NCBI GenBank assembly: GCA_024752435.1
Contig: CP103021.1
Span: 1-64,000, forward strand
Direction: 5' to 3'
Length of the DNA stretch: 64,000 nt
Origin: Allantophomopsis cytisporea
Taxonomy: Eukaryota; Ascomycota; Leotiomycetes; Phacidiales; Phacidiaceae
This document shows positions 43,495 to 55,946 of the stretch, in pieces. A program made the position numbers and the translations under genes. Numbering within the stretch: position 1 is the stretch's first letter; each line of letters opens with the position of its first letter. The notes beneath the pieces are model-generated. The model made no database searches. It was given only the letters and a program-made list of their open reading frames with translations, and was not told the origin of the DNA.

Positions 43495-45796
43495 CTAAAC
43501 GACGCCATTCCCTCCGTTACTATCCTTCTCCACATCTTCAGTAGAAGAGATACTATCTACGAGATTCCAGCCCTCATCAGTTCGTTGCAAGCGCACCGTC
43601 ATCATTGTAGAGTAACGCTCCATATCTTTCGTCCGATTAGCCTCACTGGCTATGCCCCTTGATTGCGATTCAAGACCATGGTATAACACAGGCAGGGCAT
43701 CCGATTTCCAAACCAACTTTCCAGGATGTCTCCAGCTCTTAATAATGGTGAATACCAAAAACAGTGCAGCAAGAGCGACCGAGGTGGCTGGGAAGGCAAT
43801 CCAACCCCATTCTACACCAACGCAGGTCTCGGTGCCAAATACAACGCCATATGCAGGATTACTGTTTCCATCCTGTCCATTCTGACGCATGTGGTTCGTC
43901 ATGGAAGTTGCAATCCCTTGTACGACTGTATTGATCGTAGCGGGGGTTGCATTTCCGTAGTTGTATGGGACAGAGAGCCAGTTAGGATCTGCTTCCCCTT
44001 GAAGCGGGATAGCCCCAGATACGTCTCCAGCAAAGAACGGAGGGAAGAAGCTAGCGAAAGCGGTTAAAGTGTACGGCGAAATTTCGTACACGCATTCTTT
44101 CAGCACATAAGTACTGCTACCGTTCAGATCCATCTGCTGCCATAAATCGTCATCGGGGTGGTGGCCCTCCAAAGCTGCACCAGTGATGAGAGAACCATTA
44201 ACAACACATGGTGAAGGTACCATGTAGGTCGCATTTGACGGGTTGTAAGGCTGAAGGTTCAAGGACACATCAGTGATATACTCAGTTAAGGCACCACCAC
44301 TGACTGTTGCGTTGTAAGACTTTACAGATCCGTAGAGTGCGCATTCTGCTGCCAACCATGGAGCTATTGGGAAATACCCATCTGAGTCAGACTCCTTATA
44401 AGAGGAGTTGTACATTATCATAGAGAAATGTGCAAGTGAGCCATTCCCAGGGAGTGTTGCGTTGACGTAATGAGCATATGTTACGGGATAGCTTATTAAC
44501 CATTCCCCTGCCGTTAGTGACACAGAATCAGGAAATGTAGGAAGAGTAATGTCGCATGTCGTAACGTTGGAATCAGATTCAGTACATTGTCTCAACAAGG
44601 TATCCGTCACATCAACACATTGACCGAAAACTCCAATAGACTGGTAAGAAATTCCTTCGTATGTAGGAAAGGTGCAGTTTCCTGAAGAGCACTCAAACGA
44701 AGTCTGAGATGTGTTTGCCGTGTTGTATATGCCGTTGTAGATTGCGTTCTGCATGGGCTGGTTCAAAGTTTCCGAGAGCGGGCTATTCTGGATTCCAGCG
44801 GCCGTATAGTTATTACTCCGTGGAATCGTAGCATTCGTCGATGGAACCACCACATTGCAGCTATAAAGTTGGAGGATTGCTTGAGTAAATGGTTCAAGTG
44901 CAAGAGTGATGATGGTTATGAAAGCCCCTAAGCTTGCTAGGTGTCTAGAGCATAAGTTAGCTCAAATTAGGATCGGAGGTATCAATGGTAATCTACTTCA
45001 TTCTTAAGGACCAAAGCAACTTCGTAGCTCCCAGAGGTCCTCTGGTTGCTTGGTCAAATTTACCAAATTGCTGGAGGACATGTGGTTGATGATACCACAA
45101 CCATTTTAGTTGGCCGATCCCTATTTGATTGTTAGTCACCCTTCGTTCTTAGCATGTCAACACATATATAATACCTTCTGTCACTGAAACGAGCATCAAT
45201 ACCTTTATGATAGTTGAAAATATTGACACGAGAGTATTTATTGATACCTTGTATGGCAAGGTTGGTTGAGGATGGCCTTTATATTTTGCGAGAGTCACGG
45301 CTAGTGCAACCAGTGTGCCAATAGAAAGCAGGCAGGAAACAATCTCCCAAGCCCATTGAGATGCTAGGAAGTGAAGACAGTTCCGGGAGACTTTTTCTTC
45401 TTTTTCTAAACTATCAACGTTTTGCAGGGTCGTTAATACCTGATCTTTGTTTTTTATGTCTCCTGTGGGAGATGGTGGATTCGAAGATACTCTTGCTGGC
45501 GTCGGTATTTCAGTAGACTCTCGCGCCAGAGGGATAGCATGATATGATGGACTGGCGCTCAGAGGAGGTGATGACTGATTATCTAAATCACTCGCAGGAT
45601 CAGCTGGTAACGACTCTGCTGGAGGAACCGTCATTTTGATAGAGGATTCGTGTGAAGTGTTTTGTAGCGATGACTGGCTGGTGCTAGATGCGGGACAGGG
45701 ACAGCCTTGATCTGTGGCTCGCACGTGTGGGGGAAATTCGTTATTTTCTATCTTCTGACTTGAAATGTCAATTTCTTGGATCATGAGTTGGCTCAT
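43495..45796 (-). CDS. DUF3176 family membrane protein
   Basis: Fungus-specific membrane protein of the DUF3176 family, 731 residues. Exons are 45175-45796, 44997-45120 and 43495-44944, with introns of 54 and 52 nt. A long Ser/Pro-rich N-terminal cytoplasmic tail (~130 residues) is followed by two membrane segments (IVSCLLSIGTLVALAVTLA and a second around ILVSVTEG). The family motif E-G-I-G-Q-L-K-W-L-W is rebuilt across intron 1, and G-P-L-G-A-T-K-L-L, H-L-A-S-L-G-A-F and A-L-E-P-F follow. A large extracellular domain has many N-x-S/T sites and cysteine pairs (CSSGNC). A final membrane segment (FPATSVALAALFLVF) and a short tail end the protein. ATG 45796 was chosen; Met5 is an alternative. 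Function of the family is unknown. Confidence 0.88.
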
Positions 45797-46868
45797 ATAT
45801 GTATATGAAAATAAGAAGCAGACAAATCCAGAATCTGGAGCTAATTCAACCTTCGAATATGTTTATTCAATCTTCAAGTAGTGATGGTATAGAAGAGTGG
45901 GATGATACGATCGATATATGAAACACAATAACAGCTTCTTCCTATTTTACCACACCTACTATATTCACATGATCTACTCACCGTCATTTGCTAGCGAAGA
46001 ATTTATCCCTTCGAATATGATCTTTGTACGTTTTCATGCACCCTGACGGCATACGTTATTGGGGCCGATGATGCTCAATTACCGTCGTGGATGGCTGCAT
46101 CTGCTATGTACGAAATGACTAACAGGTTCAGCTTACCGAGTTTGGGGGTACCAATTGCGCCGGATAGGTAGAGATCAACGAATCTATTTGAAACAATCTT
46201 ACTTACCGCAGCCATATACGTTCTCTCATACCCATGGGAATTGAAAGTATTTTTTCAGCTTTTCCAAGCTAATGTTGATCAATTTCCTCTATCTTAAGGT
46301 ACCTACGTAAAAGCTAAGTCTAGACCTTTCCAGGTTGGACCCACATAAATGGACCTAGCGACTTGTCAGATTTGGGGGCCAAATATGCCCCTTTCTCGCT
46401 ACTAAATACTAATCATGAAAACAAACAAGAAATAAAGTCAGTTATATGAACTCGCAGCTGAAACTGCAATCTGACTTCGACTTGGAAGATTTCAGTAGCC
46501 AGCAACTGTTTGAGAGATATCTCAATGAAGCATGCATGTAGTCCATGGCTGGTGGCCATCTCATGATGGGGAACGAACGCACTATGGGAACAAATTGGGT
46601 GCTTAACTGAGAGCCGTAAAGCACCACCAATCAATTAGTATGCAGAGAAGCAGATGCAAGATTTATAGGGAGAACTGTAGATTTTCTGTATGTCAAAAGT
46701 CATCGGTGAGAGCGAGATCGAGATCGTGCGAAGATTGCTTGCTAGTCTACCTCCTACCCATTTATTTGTATCGATAGTATCTAGTTTTTGCTATTTGTAT
46801 CTATGTGTATGTCTAAATATATCACCCGAGGAACTGGCCAGCAGTAGGGACCAAGAGCAGTGGTGGAA
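45797..46868. other. Gene-free intergenic region
   Basis: Upstream of the DUF3176 gene and 3' of the next membrane protein. No gene, repeat or RNA recognised. Confidence 0.5.
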
Positions 46869-48436
46869 TTAAGAGAAATTTGGAATGTATCTCGACCAAG
46901 TGGTCACGTACACATCTGTTGGGAGTCGTCGTAAGCTGGAAAATGCGATTCCAATGAGTATGAGCCTCGAAAGGCCATATACTGGTATTGAAATAACTAC
47001 GATAACTCTTACCAGACAATTCACTAGCCCTTCGACATTCTTTTCTCCATAGGGTGATTTCAATATTCGACTTCTGTAACTCAACCGTAGTGACTCACTT
47101 TCTAACCCGATGAATAGTACTTCAGCTAATGTCGTCACACTGGCTATTCTCCACATCTTTTGCTCAACGGTGGTCGGAAAAGTAAAATCCCAGGCTAAGA
47201 TGTGTATACCATTGTAAATTATTGCCAGTACCAAGAATATCACAGTACTTGAGTTTGTGACTGCCGTGAGGTCGAAGGAGTCGGTTAACACTTTGACTGA
47301 AGATAGAGGCCTGGTTCAGGAGTATCTGAGTGGGAAATCCACGGTTTGCAAACTGACAATAAACTAGTGTTTTCAAGTTTGGTTCGTATAGCTCTGTCAC
47401 GTTCCGGTTTCTCAGAGAAGGTCTTGAGGGTGATCGTCGTTGGCTGGCCAATATTGTTTGGCTTCTTTGAGAACGCGAAATAGGTAGCCATAGCCTGCAC
47501 TGAAAATGCGAAAGGCAAAATTTTCAGTTGCGCACAATTAAGTCCACTTATTTTCCTTTCTAGTACTGATAGTATGAGCCAGGGAATTTGCGAGAGAGTA
47601 AGAAGCTGGGTCATTCTATCCAGTTTGCTCTTGTCGTTGATATCGTCTTCTGTGATGGTAAGGTGCTTCAGTGGTGAAATGTCTTCATCGAATCTAACCG
47701 TAGCAAGTTGCTTGGCCGTAACTCAATAATAAGTGGCTGGGTTCGAGCCCACTTTGATCCTTACTCCGCCCATATTTGCGTAATAAGCATGGGTGACGGT
47801 AAGGAACCTTTCGCGTGCGGGTATCGTTATCAATGAAACCATTTCTGGAGAGCCTGCTTCCGAAGAGTCTATAGTTCGGTTCTGAGGTTTTTTGACGTCC
47901 GCGAAGCCTTCCTCTAGATGAGGGGGTCCAGGCGGATTTACCAATCTCAGGCTCCTAAATGTCATCAACCAGTGCGCTGCTACCATTGTTGCTATTTTCT
48001 TAAAGTCTGGCTTCTCATCCTCTGCATGATGTTTGTCCTCAATAAAGTTTATTCTGTCTTCGTCTTCCTCCGAATGCTTTGCATACCACATTTTCAAGAG
48101 CTTAGAGTCTCTCCGAGCCGTTTGTAGCTCGACGACGACAACCATAAAAATAGCTTCTGGTGCCATCATGGTGACGATGGTATATCTGACCATTCGCATT
48201 ATTCGTTTCCAAGAATTTTCGGATGGCGCATGTATATTGCAGTGAAGAACACTCCATGTGCAGAGGATGGTGACAAATAAACAACTGGATATTATATCCC
48301 ATGTTCCTTGGCTAAAACCATTATTAGTCCATCCAATCGTAGTATCATTTTTTGATATAGCCGACAGATGGATCGCAATTGCTGCTTGTGCCTGAGCACT
48401 GAAGGCAACAAAAACAAACGACAGGTGAAGATTCAT
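46869..48436 (-). CDS. Multi-pass membrane protein of unknown function, with an in-frame TGA
   Basis: Member of a widespread, uncharacterised fungal membrane-protein family. The start at ATG 48436 gives a signal peptide (MNLHLSFVFVAFSAQAQA). Family segments follow: G-T-W-D-I-I-S-S-C-L, I-L-C-T-W-S-V-L-H, M-A-P-E-A-I-F-M, Y-Y-A-N-M-G-G, D-D-I-N-D-K-S-K, H-I-L-A-W-D-F-T-F-P, and the final T-T-W-S-R-Y-I-P. Two problems exist. A TGA at 47723-47725 lies inside the conserved Y-Y-x-V-T-A-K-Q-L region. A 54-nt intron beginning GTAAGG (acceptor G-C-C-A-A-G) could skip it, but would remove that conserved piece. The frame also changes near 47297-47364, best explained by a 68-nt intron with a weak GTTTAT donor. 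That model gives 500 codons in all. It may be a recent pseudogene. Confidence 0.72.
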
Positions 48437-50742
48437 AATGTTCGGCCTCGATGGAGTCTGACTATCAAAGGAGTAAGTGTATTTTGAGTTTGTCATCGAC
48501 AAAGACAAACCCACCGGAGAGTCAACAGCCAGTCTCCGGAGCTCCCAAGGTGAGATGCAGAGATCGAAAGATTGAGCTGTGAAAATCGAAGTAGCTACTT
48601 GTTCAGTATGGAGCAAAAAAAGCTATGACAAATTGCCACAAGATAGAAATCCGGAGTTGGGGCCAAAGCTGGGACTGAAGACGGGGGAAATGAAATTTTT
48701 TATGGACGAGGGGCAGAGCTGATGAAGAATCATAATTGGACGTTGTAGAACATTGTTGCGGTTGGGGTCCAAGTGCAGAGAAGGGCGCGAAACGATGCAG
48801 TCTGTGCTCTTATCAAGAAATTGAACTTCCCAACTGCAGATATCAACCAGATATCAGATCAAACCTTCGAAGATTATGTTTAGCAACTAGAATTTTCCAA
48901 TTGATTTTTTATCATTCTCGTAAATCTTGAGTTCTCAATGGTGAGCTACTGTTGATATTTTGAGCCTTTCTGGACTCTCTCTCGGTTTGTTGAAAGTGTG
49001 CCATTTCATGTTACACTCGGTGTCAGCCAGTCAGTCATGTACTTACAAACTGACTTACTTATAAATAAAATTCAAAAGTAGGAGGAGATGGAGCGCTACG
49101 GCCCGTAGCTAGCGGCCCTAACCCATTTCTAGGGATCTGTAAGCTACCTTACCTTCTTGTACATCTGTGCGGAACCATATAAATGCTACTGTGGATATCA
49201 GACCCCAATCTGACTGGAATGCCGTCACGCCGTTACGAAATACGAAGTGACAGCTGAGGCTGAAAATTGGGGACCACGTTTCACTCCACAGCTTACCCTA
49301 CGATCCCTGCCTTTCTATCACTGAACGCTACATAGATCCAGCGCCTCGGAATTCCACTTTTACCTTGTTCTCTCCAGACTGCAGACCGTTGAAATAGCGT
49401 ATCAGGAACCGCTCACTCGAAACCAAATTCCATCATTCTATACCAATTTGTGATGAGATATTGTAGCAAGGATTATTTTGTAACATTAGAACTCAGTAAA
49501 CAAAACTTAGAGGTATTCAATCCAAACCTGCAGAGATTTTCAATTGCTTTAACGTGTTGTAGGTGTTCTGCATAGTTATTTTTGTCGCTGAAGTTTTAGT
49601 GGCGTTCCTAACGTCTGCGCATGCAAATTGGTGCCACCGGATGTATTTGATGCCTCAGTAGTCTAGTCCGTCTTAGATAGACTCTATACTGTATTGACTC
49701 TTGTTGGTAGTTTGGTATGGTTAAGTATAGTGGTGCTGCAAAAGTTTGTTTCATTTGCCGAAAACCAGTAAAGTCCCTATTTTTTAATCCAAATATCATA
49801 CTCTATTAGTATTTTAAATAAAAGCAAAGATGCAAATTTATTCTCCTGAAGCATCAGATTATATTATACTTACAGCTCCCAGTTTGGTTATGTATTTTGG
49901 AGACTTATATAGATACAAAAAACACAGAAATATAAGGAGTACATCGTTTTACCACAAATTCATCAAAATCCAATATTTTTTCTTGAAATGTAGTATCCTA
50001 TAGTCCTGATAAGCTTCTATTTCTGTGTATAGTAGAAGGACTCATTTGAAGGTTGTATCTTGGAGCTATTACAGATATAAAACAGAGTGTCATTTTCTCT
50101 TGTGATTCACACTTTTGCAACATGGATGTAAATAAACATTTTCGCCTGGTCTTAAATCTTCGTCACATACTTTTTTTTATTTTTTTTTGGCACTGCTGGA
50201 GCTTCAATGTCAATTTCGTTCTGACGATGGGTTAGCAAATCTTCCAGACGTAATAAGGAAATAGACAACTGAGCGGCTGTGACAGGACAAAGAGTTCGTC
50301 TTAACACGTCGGCGTTGGCGTAAGACGACGTAGCATTCAATCATTTACTGAGTTACTCGGGGTTGGACATATAAAAGGTTGATGACACCTCTGTGGAGTA
50401 TAAGTTGGCACGAGATAATCAAGATAACCAAGACAATCAACGGAAGCAAAAGATCGTGAGACTGCTATTAAAAAAAAAATCCGACTTCAGCGTGACAGTG
50501 GTAAATGATCAGCAAGTGTTTGATGGATGTCCGAATCATGTGCAGTTGACGGTCATGTTCCAATCGAGCATACGCCATGCGAGTCATTCGGGCCCTTTAC
50601 GCTGCTACTTTGTTTTAACCTTATACTGTCGCAAGGCATAGACAACGTCACCATCACACCGCCCAAGGTCATCTAAATCTACACGGTACAAAACAAAATT
50701 CAAAGCATATTCTACTGGAGAAGCGCAACTCAACTCGATAAA
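48437..50742. other. Gene-free intergenic region, A/T-rich in its second half
   Basis: About 2.3 kb between divergently transcribed genes. From roughly 49440 to 50200 the sequence is A/T-rich with poly-T and TTTTTATTTTT runs. No protein family, repeat pair or RNA gene was recognised. Confidence 0.5.
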
Positions 50743-51444
50743 ATGGATTTTCCAATCATCAATACCACCATTCAAGCCTGCATTCTCTCCGCGATCAGCA
50801 ATGTCATGGCGCAAGGAATGACATCTTTTCGCACAGATGTAAGCATGCTGCCTGAAGAAATACAAACAGTACTGACCCCACTCAAGACACCATACACGCT
50901 CGACTATCAACCCATACTTAGTTTCGTGCTCTTCACTGCACTGAGCACTCCTCCGAATTACCTCTGGCAAAACCTCCTCGAGTCCCTTTTCCCAGGCAAA
51001 TATCTATCACCAGCTTCATCTGCCATTTCAGCAGCATCGGCGAACAACGAGAAGGAACTCGATGCGGAAGAAAAGGAGCAGTCGATTGTCGAGCCAAGAT
51101 TAAATGTCACGAATACTATAATTAAATTTGTCCTGGATCAGACCATCGGGGCTGTCGTCAATACTATTATGTTCATTGCATTCTTCGCTGGCCTGAAGGG
51201 TTTGAACATGGACCAGGTAGGTCAGGTAGTTCAGCAAGACTTTTGGGGTATGATGAGAGCAGGCTGGAAGGTATGTGTGATCTCTCGCAAGGATTATGTG
51301 CGTCTTACTGAACTTTTGTAGCTATGGCCTATTGTGAGCATGGCGCAGTTCACCCTGGTACCGGTTGAGAAGAGGATGTTGGTAGGCTCTTTGGCTGGTA
51401 TGGGCTGGAATATATACCTAAGCCTCATCGCCAGTGGCAATTGA
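50743..51444 (+). CDS. Mpv17/PMP22 family membrane protein
   Basis: Small integral membrane protein of the Mpv17/PMP22 family (peroxisomal or inner mitochondrial membrane), 216 residues. Exons are 50743-51270 and 51322-51444 with a 51-nt intron (GTATGT...TTGTAG). Hydrophobic helices lie around residues 1-25, 60-90, 125-150 and at the C-terminus. The family hallmark follows the splice: K-L-W-P-I-V-S-M-A-Q-F-T-L-V-P-V-E-K-R, then W-N-I-Y-L-S. A Ser/Ala/Glu-rich loop at about 90-115 is longer than usual. Members act as membrane channels or in lipid homeostasis; the exact role is not deducible here. Confidence 0.88.
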
Positions 51445-52510
51445 TGAATTATGAGATATTTGAAATACTGCATCAGTTAGACGGGACTTTGTAACGAGGC
51501 ATTTGCAAAGTTTCGGCTTGATAACTTTAATCTTGTATATATTATATCCCCATACCCTCTGATGTCAACAATCAGCGACATCGTAGCTTGCGGGTATCAT
51601 GTTGAATTTGTCCTATAATCAACCTCACTAGAACCTCGCCGGTTGCAGAGTCCAGTCTACACCTGACCTTTGAAACATCTATCTTCATGCTCTGCCTACT
51701 GAGTAGTTTTCCGTTTGGCGTGACCTTAACAAATGTGTTGTAATACGCACATATTAACGAGTTGGTTTGGACTTTAGGGTGTGACGAGTGAGCCTGATGA
51801 CGCTGCTTATTCTCGAAGTAAACAGCTCCCATCCATCAGTTTTAAAACTGCAGCTATGTATCAAGTATTGAAATACCCATTATCGCATCTAGCTAGCTTC
51901 TTTGTGTCCAACCAAATCAATTCTTGGAGTATATACAGTCCGACCTACACACTGTTACGAGCCAAGTATTGTGACAGAAGCATACGTGCTCACATCTATA
52001 ATGTATCTTCAACTTAGCACATACGGATGGCGTTTAATAATTGCTAATATTGCAAGTGCTGGACTTCAAAAGATCTGACGCGTGAGTAAGACTTTACACA
52101 AAATAAGGATTAAAAAATACTTCAAAATGTTTTATTGACTTCATACGAATGAACGCTCATTGCTTTGCCGATTATCATGAGCAATGATATGCATGGTCAA
52201 CAAATTCCAGCAGACCACTTTTTTAACAAAGCTTATCTAACGTTCCATCGAAAGCAATCTTGCAAGTTGTATTATAGATACAACGCCACCAAAACCAAAG
52301 TGTACATTACAGATATTGCTATGGAAGAGTAACTCTGAAGATTGCAGAAGACTGCTTATCGTTCTTGACTTATGTTTTGGCTTTTTCTCACCATTCCTGT
52401 AAAACTAGCCATTGTACCACATATATAGCCATATTTTCACATTGATTTAACTGTGCGAGTTTAATTATTTTGTTCTAAGATTATTGAATAGCGGAATATA
52501 ATCTTGTAAT
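51445..52510. other. Convergent intergenic region
   Basis: Between the 3' ends of the Mpv17-like gene (plus) and Atg22 (minus). No gene recognised; short frames at 51572-52017 look spurious. Confidence 0.5.
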
Positions 52511-54416
52511 CTATGAATCCTGGCGCATCAATGGCACACCATCTTCATCACCAAATCTTTCGACTTCATCCTTTCGTCCACTAATAACCTCCGCCATTCC
52601 CAGAGCATCATTCCTTCCCTTCTGTGCATCAACCAACCAGATTAAAGGCGCTGGTAGCACAATCAACACAGCCAAAAATCCAAAGGCAGGTCTGATCGAC
52701 CCAGTAGCATCGACAATGGCTCCAACAATCGTTGGTCCTACAGCCGCACTACCCTTATCTGTTATAGCATACAGTGTGTAGAAAGCAGCCTCACTTGCAG
52801 GAGGGATCAACAGTCCATAGAAGGACCTACAATAAGAGCTCAGCCCGCCCATAACAAAGCCGTGTACGACACCTAGTGGATAGATTTCCCACGATTGTTG
52901 TAGGCCTATTACACCCCATTTCCTGACAAATGGTATATAAGCTAGAAGGCCGTAAAGTGGGATGAGTTCGAAGAGAAATATGCAGCCGAGAATGGTGTGG
53001 TTCAACTTCAAATTGAATTTCTTTGAAATAAGAGGCCAGGTGAATGCTCCGAGTATACCAGATACTGTGGCAGTGATGGAGAGCAGTGCTACACCAGTAG
53101 TCTCCATATGGAGCTCAACTTTGGCGAAGAGAATAGCTGTGGCAGAAACGGTAGCAATGGCGTCCGAGAGCAAGAACCATGCTACAAGAAAGATAGCTAC
53201 TTGTCGTAGTTTGACGGCAAGTTTCACTGTCTTCCACAGCGATCGCCATGCGAAGGAAATGTAAGTCAGCCACAACCGAAAGGCATTTTGTTGGGTGGGT
53301 GAGAGAGATTCGAATGGTGGACCAGGGCGAGGTCGGAGCCAAAACTTGGTTACGAGGGTGAAGACAAACCACCAAAGGCCGACAAGGAATAAGATAAGAC
53401 GCATAGGAAGTGTTGATGAGACGTTGGTCTTCTTGAGAATCAGGAGAAGTCCTATACTGAGAACCTGCACCAAAACTGCTGCAGCATAACCGATTCCGAC
53501 ACCTTTCGAGGATATCTGTGCAGAAAGACTTTGCTCGTGCGTCATTTTGTTCGAATTCATCTGTCCAAAAGCAGCATTGTATGCTCCATTGTTGGCTCTT
53601 GGTTGGAAATTTACTCGCTCATCGTCAAAAGAGTCGGTGTCCGAGCGCGCTACTCCTTCATATGGTCCTGAAGATGCCTCTCTTCCCTCAGTGCCTCGGA
53701 GTGATGGATGATTGGACACCAACAGAGGAAGAAAGGAATTGAGAACTACAAATGAAGAGCCCAGACAAGTAACACCAATAATCACCAGGAGGCATCCAAG
53801 GAAATACACCTGGGGCACAATGGCCATGAAAAGCATTGAAGAAATGGCACCTGTGAATCCAAACGCGAGCAGCAGGTTTTTCCTATTATTTCCTAAGATT
53901 ATATCAATATCATGTCATTCGCCATATATATGAGCTACATACCATGATCCGCCACAGAACTAAACGACACAAAAACCAGGCCTTGAACAAGAACAGCGCA
54001 TGAAAAGGTGTACATTGTCAGACTGGCACTGGAAACATCTTTACCAAATAAATGCACCACGCATTGGTTTTCGGTTTGAGAACCATCTCTTGGTATCAAA
54101 GCAGAATGAACCTGGCGAGTTGCATGATTTGGTGTGTTCTTCGACACACATGGTATGGATGGATCTGAGCGTAGAAATCCCCGCTCTCTAATCAATTGTT
54201 CTAGAGTAACTGGCAAAAAAGAACCTATATGTCCTGTCAGTACGTTTCACGTGTTGAAGGCTATCCGAATTACAGACCTACTCCACATACAGCAAAGACT
54301 TCCGCAGCGAGACCGTACACATACCAGCCTAACACTTCTCGCCGACTGGTGGGTGACGTATCTTCGCCTTGGTATCTAGGACGCCTTGGCTCATCATCGC
54401 GCTCATAATCCTGCAT
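52511..54416 (-). CDS. atg22: Autophagy-related protein 22 (vacuolar amino-acid effluxer)
   Basis: Atg22, a major-facilitator-type vacuolar membrane protein that exports amino acids released by degradation of autophagic bodies. Exons are 54278-54416, 53943-54224 and 52511-53892, with introns of 53 and 50 nt, giving 600 residues. Exon 1 ends and exon 2 begins within the family signature G-W-Y-V-Y-G-L-A-A-E-V-F and C-G-V-G-S-F-L-P-V-T-L-E-Q-L. About a dozen hydrophobic segments are visible. A long hydrophilic loop with N-N-G-A-Y-N and K-G-V-G-I-G-Y lies mid-protein. The typical C-terminal P-P-A-S-E-A-A-F-Y-T-L-Y-A-I-T-D-K-G-S-A is intact. Some fungi carry several Atg22 paralogues, so this could be one of several. 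Confidence 0.92.
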
Positions 54417-54808
54417 CTCAGTACAAAAGAGGTATCAGAACTGAAGGTAAGTAGATCATCGGAAATGAATGAAACCGAATAAATATTGGCAATAAATCTG
54501 TGATGAGTACGTCGTCATATGTTGGTACAAGAAGCCGGCTGTTTCGGGGCTTGATTCGGAAGATGATGCCGGAAGCGAGCTCAGAAGGATCGGAGAAACG
54601 TAAAATAACGAGTAAGCTGCCAATATTTTGAATGCGCAGAGGGAGCTTGGACAGCACATCAATCGACGGCTCCACTTTGACTGACGACATACATTGAATT
54701 TTGCGCCATGTTCGTTCTTAACACTTCATGGGGAATCTTGAATGTTTCTATATTGCTTTACAGACATGCAGAACAAGCTCCGCAAATGCACCCTAAGGAC
54801 ACCAAAGA
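54417..54808. other. Short intergenic region
   Basis: Upstream of Atg22. A 90-codon minus-strand frame (54418-54690) has no recognisable features and is probably 5' leader sequence. Confidence 0.45.
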
Positions 54809-55399
54809 TCACTTCAACGGTGGCATCACGTTGACTTGAGCTACCACCCCGAGCTCCTCACTTGTTAGAGTTGACTTTGCCAGTATCTTTCTCACAATGT
54901 CGTTCTTTCCCAGCCCATAATAACCGATGCTTTCATATTCCCCTTTCGCCAGCTCCTTTTTGACTGCAGAGTACTCTTCTACCAGTTCTGAGTCCTTGAG
55001 TAGAACGTCTCTCAGAGCAAGGTGATTCCTTAATGCCACACTCGTCGGCACGTTCAAATATACTGCCCTTCGTATATCCCCATCTTCCGTGGGTTTGGTG
55101 GCGCCTGAATCGTGCACGTGGGCATTATATCTGAACGCCATGCGATCTATGCCTCGAGGTTCCGGGTTGTATGTGTAACCGGTGGAGGTCAATGCAGCCG
55201 TCGCCGCCGATATGTTTTCTGGCTCAACTATAATGTCGATATCGATGATGGGCTTCGCAGCTAATCCTGGAACCGAGGTGCTTCCAACGTGCTCAATGCT
55301 GATGATGGGTACAGCGGTTAACGCGGCTGATAAAGAATCGCGGATCCTTTGGAATGCTATGGCCCAATTGGGGTCATAGTCAAAAACAGCTACTCGCAT
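54809..55399 (-). CDS. GrpB/UPF0157 family protein (nucleotidyltransferase fold)
   Basis: Intronless 196-residue protein of the GrpB (UPF0157) family, which has a nucleotidyltransferase-like fold and is mainly bacterial. The hallmark V-G-S-T-S-V-P-G-L-A-A-K-P-I-I-D-I-D occurs at about 39-56, followed by G-Y and R-G-I-D-R, and L-N-V-P in the C-terminal half with R-N-H-L-A-L-R-D. The N-terminal D-Y-D-P-N-W is typical. All conserved acidic residues of the active-site-like pocket appear present. No targeting signal. Single-exon structure and a mostly bacterial family suggest old horizontal transfer, though several ascomycetes carry such genes. Biochemical role unknown. Confidence 0.88.
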   Translation of the reverse strand: MRVAVFDYDPNWAIAFQRIRDSLSAALTAVPIISIEHVGSTSVPGLAAKPIIDIDIIVEPENISAATAALTSTGYTYNPEPRGIDRMAFRYNAHVHDSGATKPTEDGDIRRAVYLNVPTSVALRNHLALRDVLLKDSELVEEYSAVKKELAKGEYESIGYYGLGKNDIVRKILAKSTLTSEELGVVAQVNVMPPLK

Positions 55400-55946
55400 T
55401 ATGAAGCGATAATGATAATTGTATCCACTGAAATTGAGTATCTAGATAAGATAGTACTGGGTATGAAGCAGCGATCCCACAGGAGCGGATACCCCATCAG
55501 AGATATATATGATATGGCTCTACTACTCAAGCACGGTGATACATATATAGCTCTTGTGCACGGACTCCTGAGTGAGCATTCATGTTACATATTGCCTAAA
55601 GATAGCTACCCCTGCAAGCTCGTACATATGCATGCCATGCTTATGAGAAAGTGATGACCATTGAGAGGGAAGTGCTTCTTGCATTTTGAAACTTGTGTGC
55701 TGATCTATACCTGACAAAGCAGAGATGAACCAACACGCCGTCTCTTGGTAACTATACGATTTCTTTATATCATCTTCTAGTGAGATAAACTTATGGCTAT
55801 CATTCAATGACCTTGCCTAAGGGCTTTTCTAGAGCATGTTCTTAGGAAACAACTTAATATAGCATGTATACAGAAACAACTTCTATTCTTGTTTTCATGG
55901 AACCTTCAGAGACATCATATACCCATACCCTCTGACGCACTCTCGA
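55400..55946. other. Intergenic region
   Basis: Between the GrpB-type gene and the beta-lactamase-fold gene. Nothing recognised. Confidence 0.5.
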
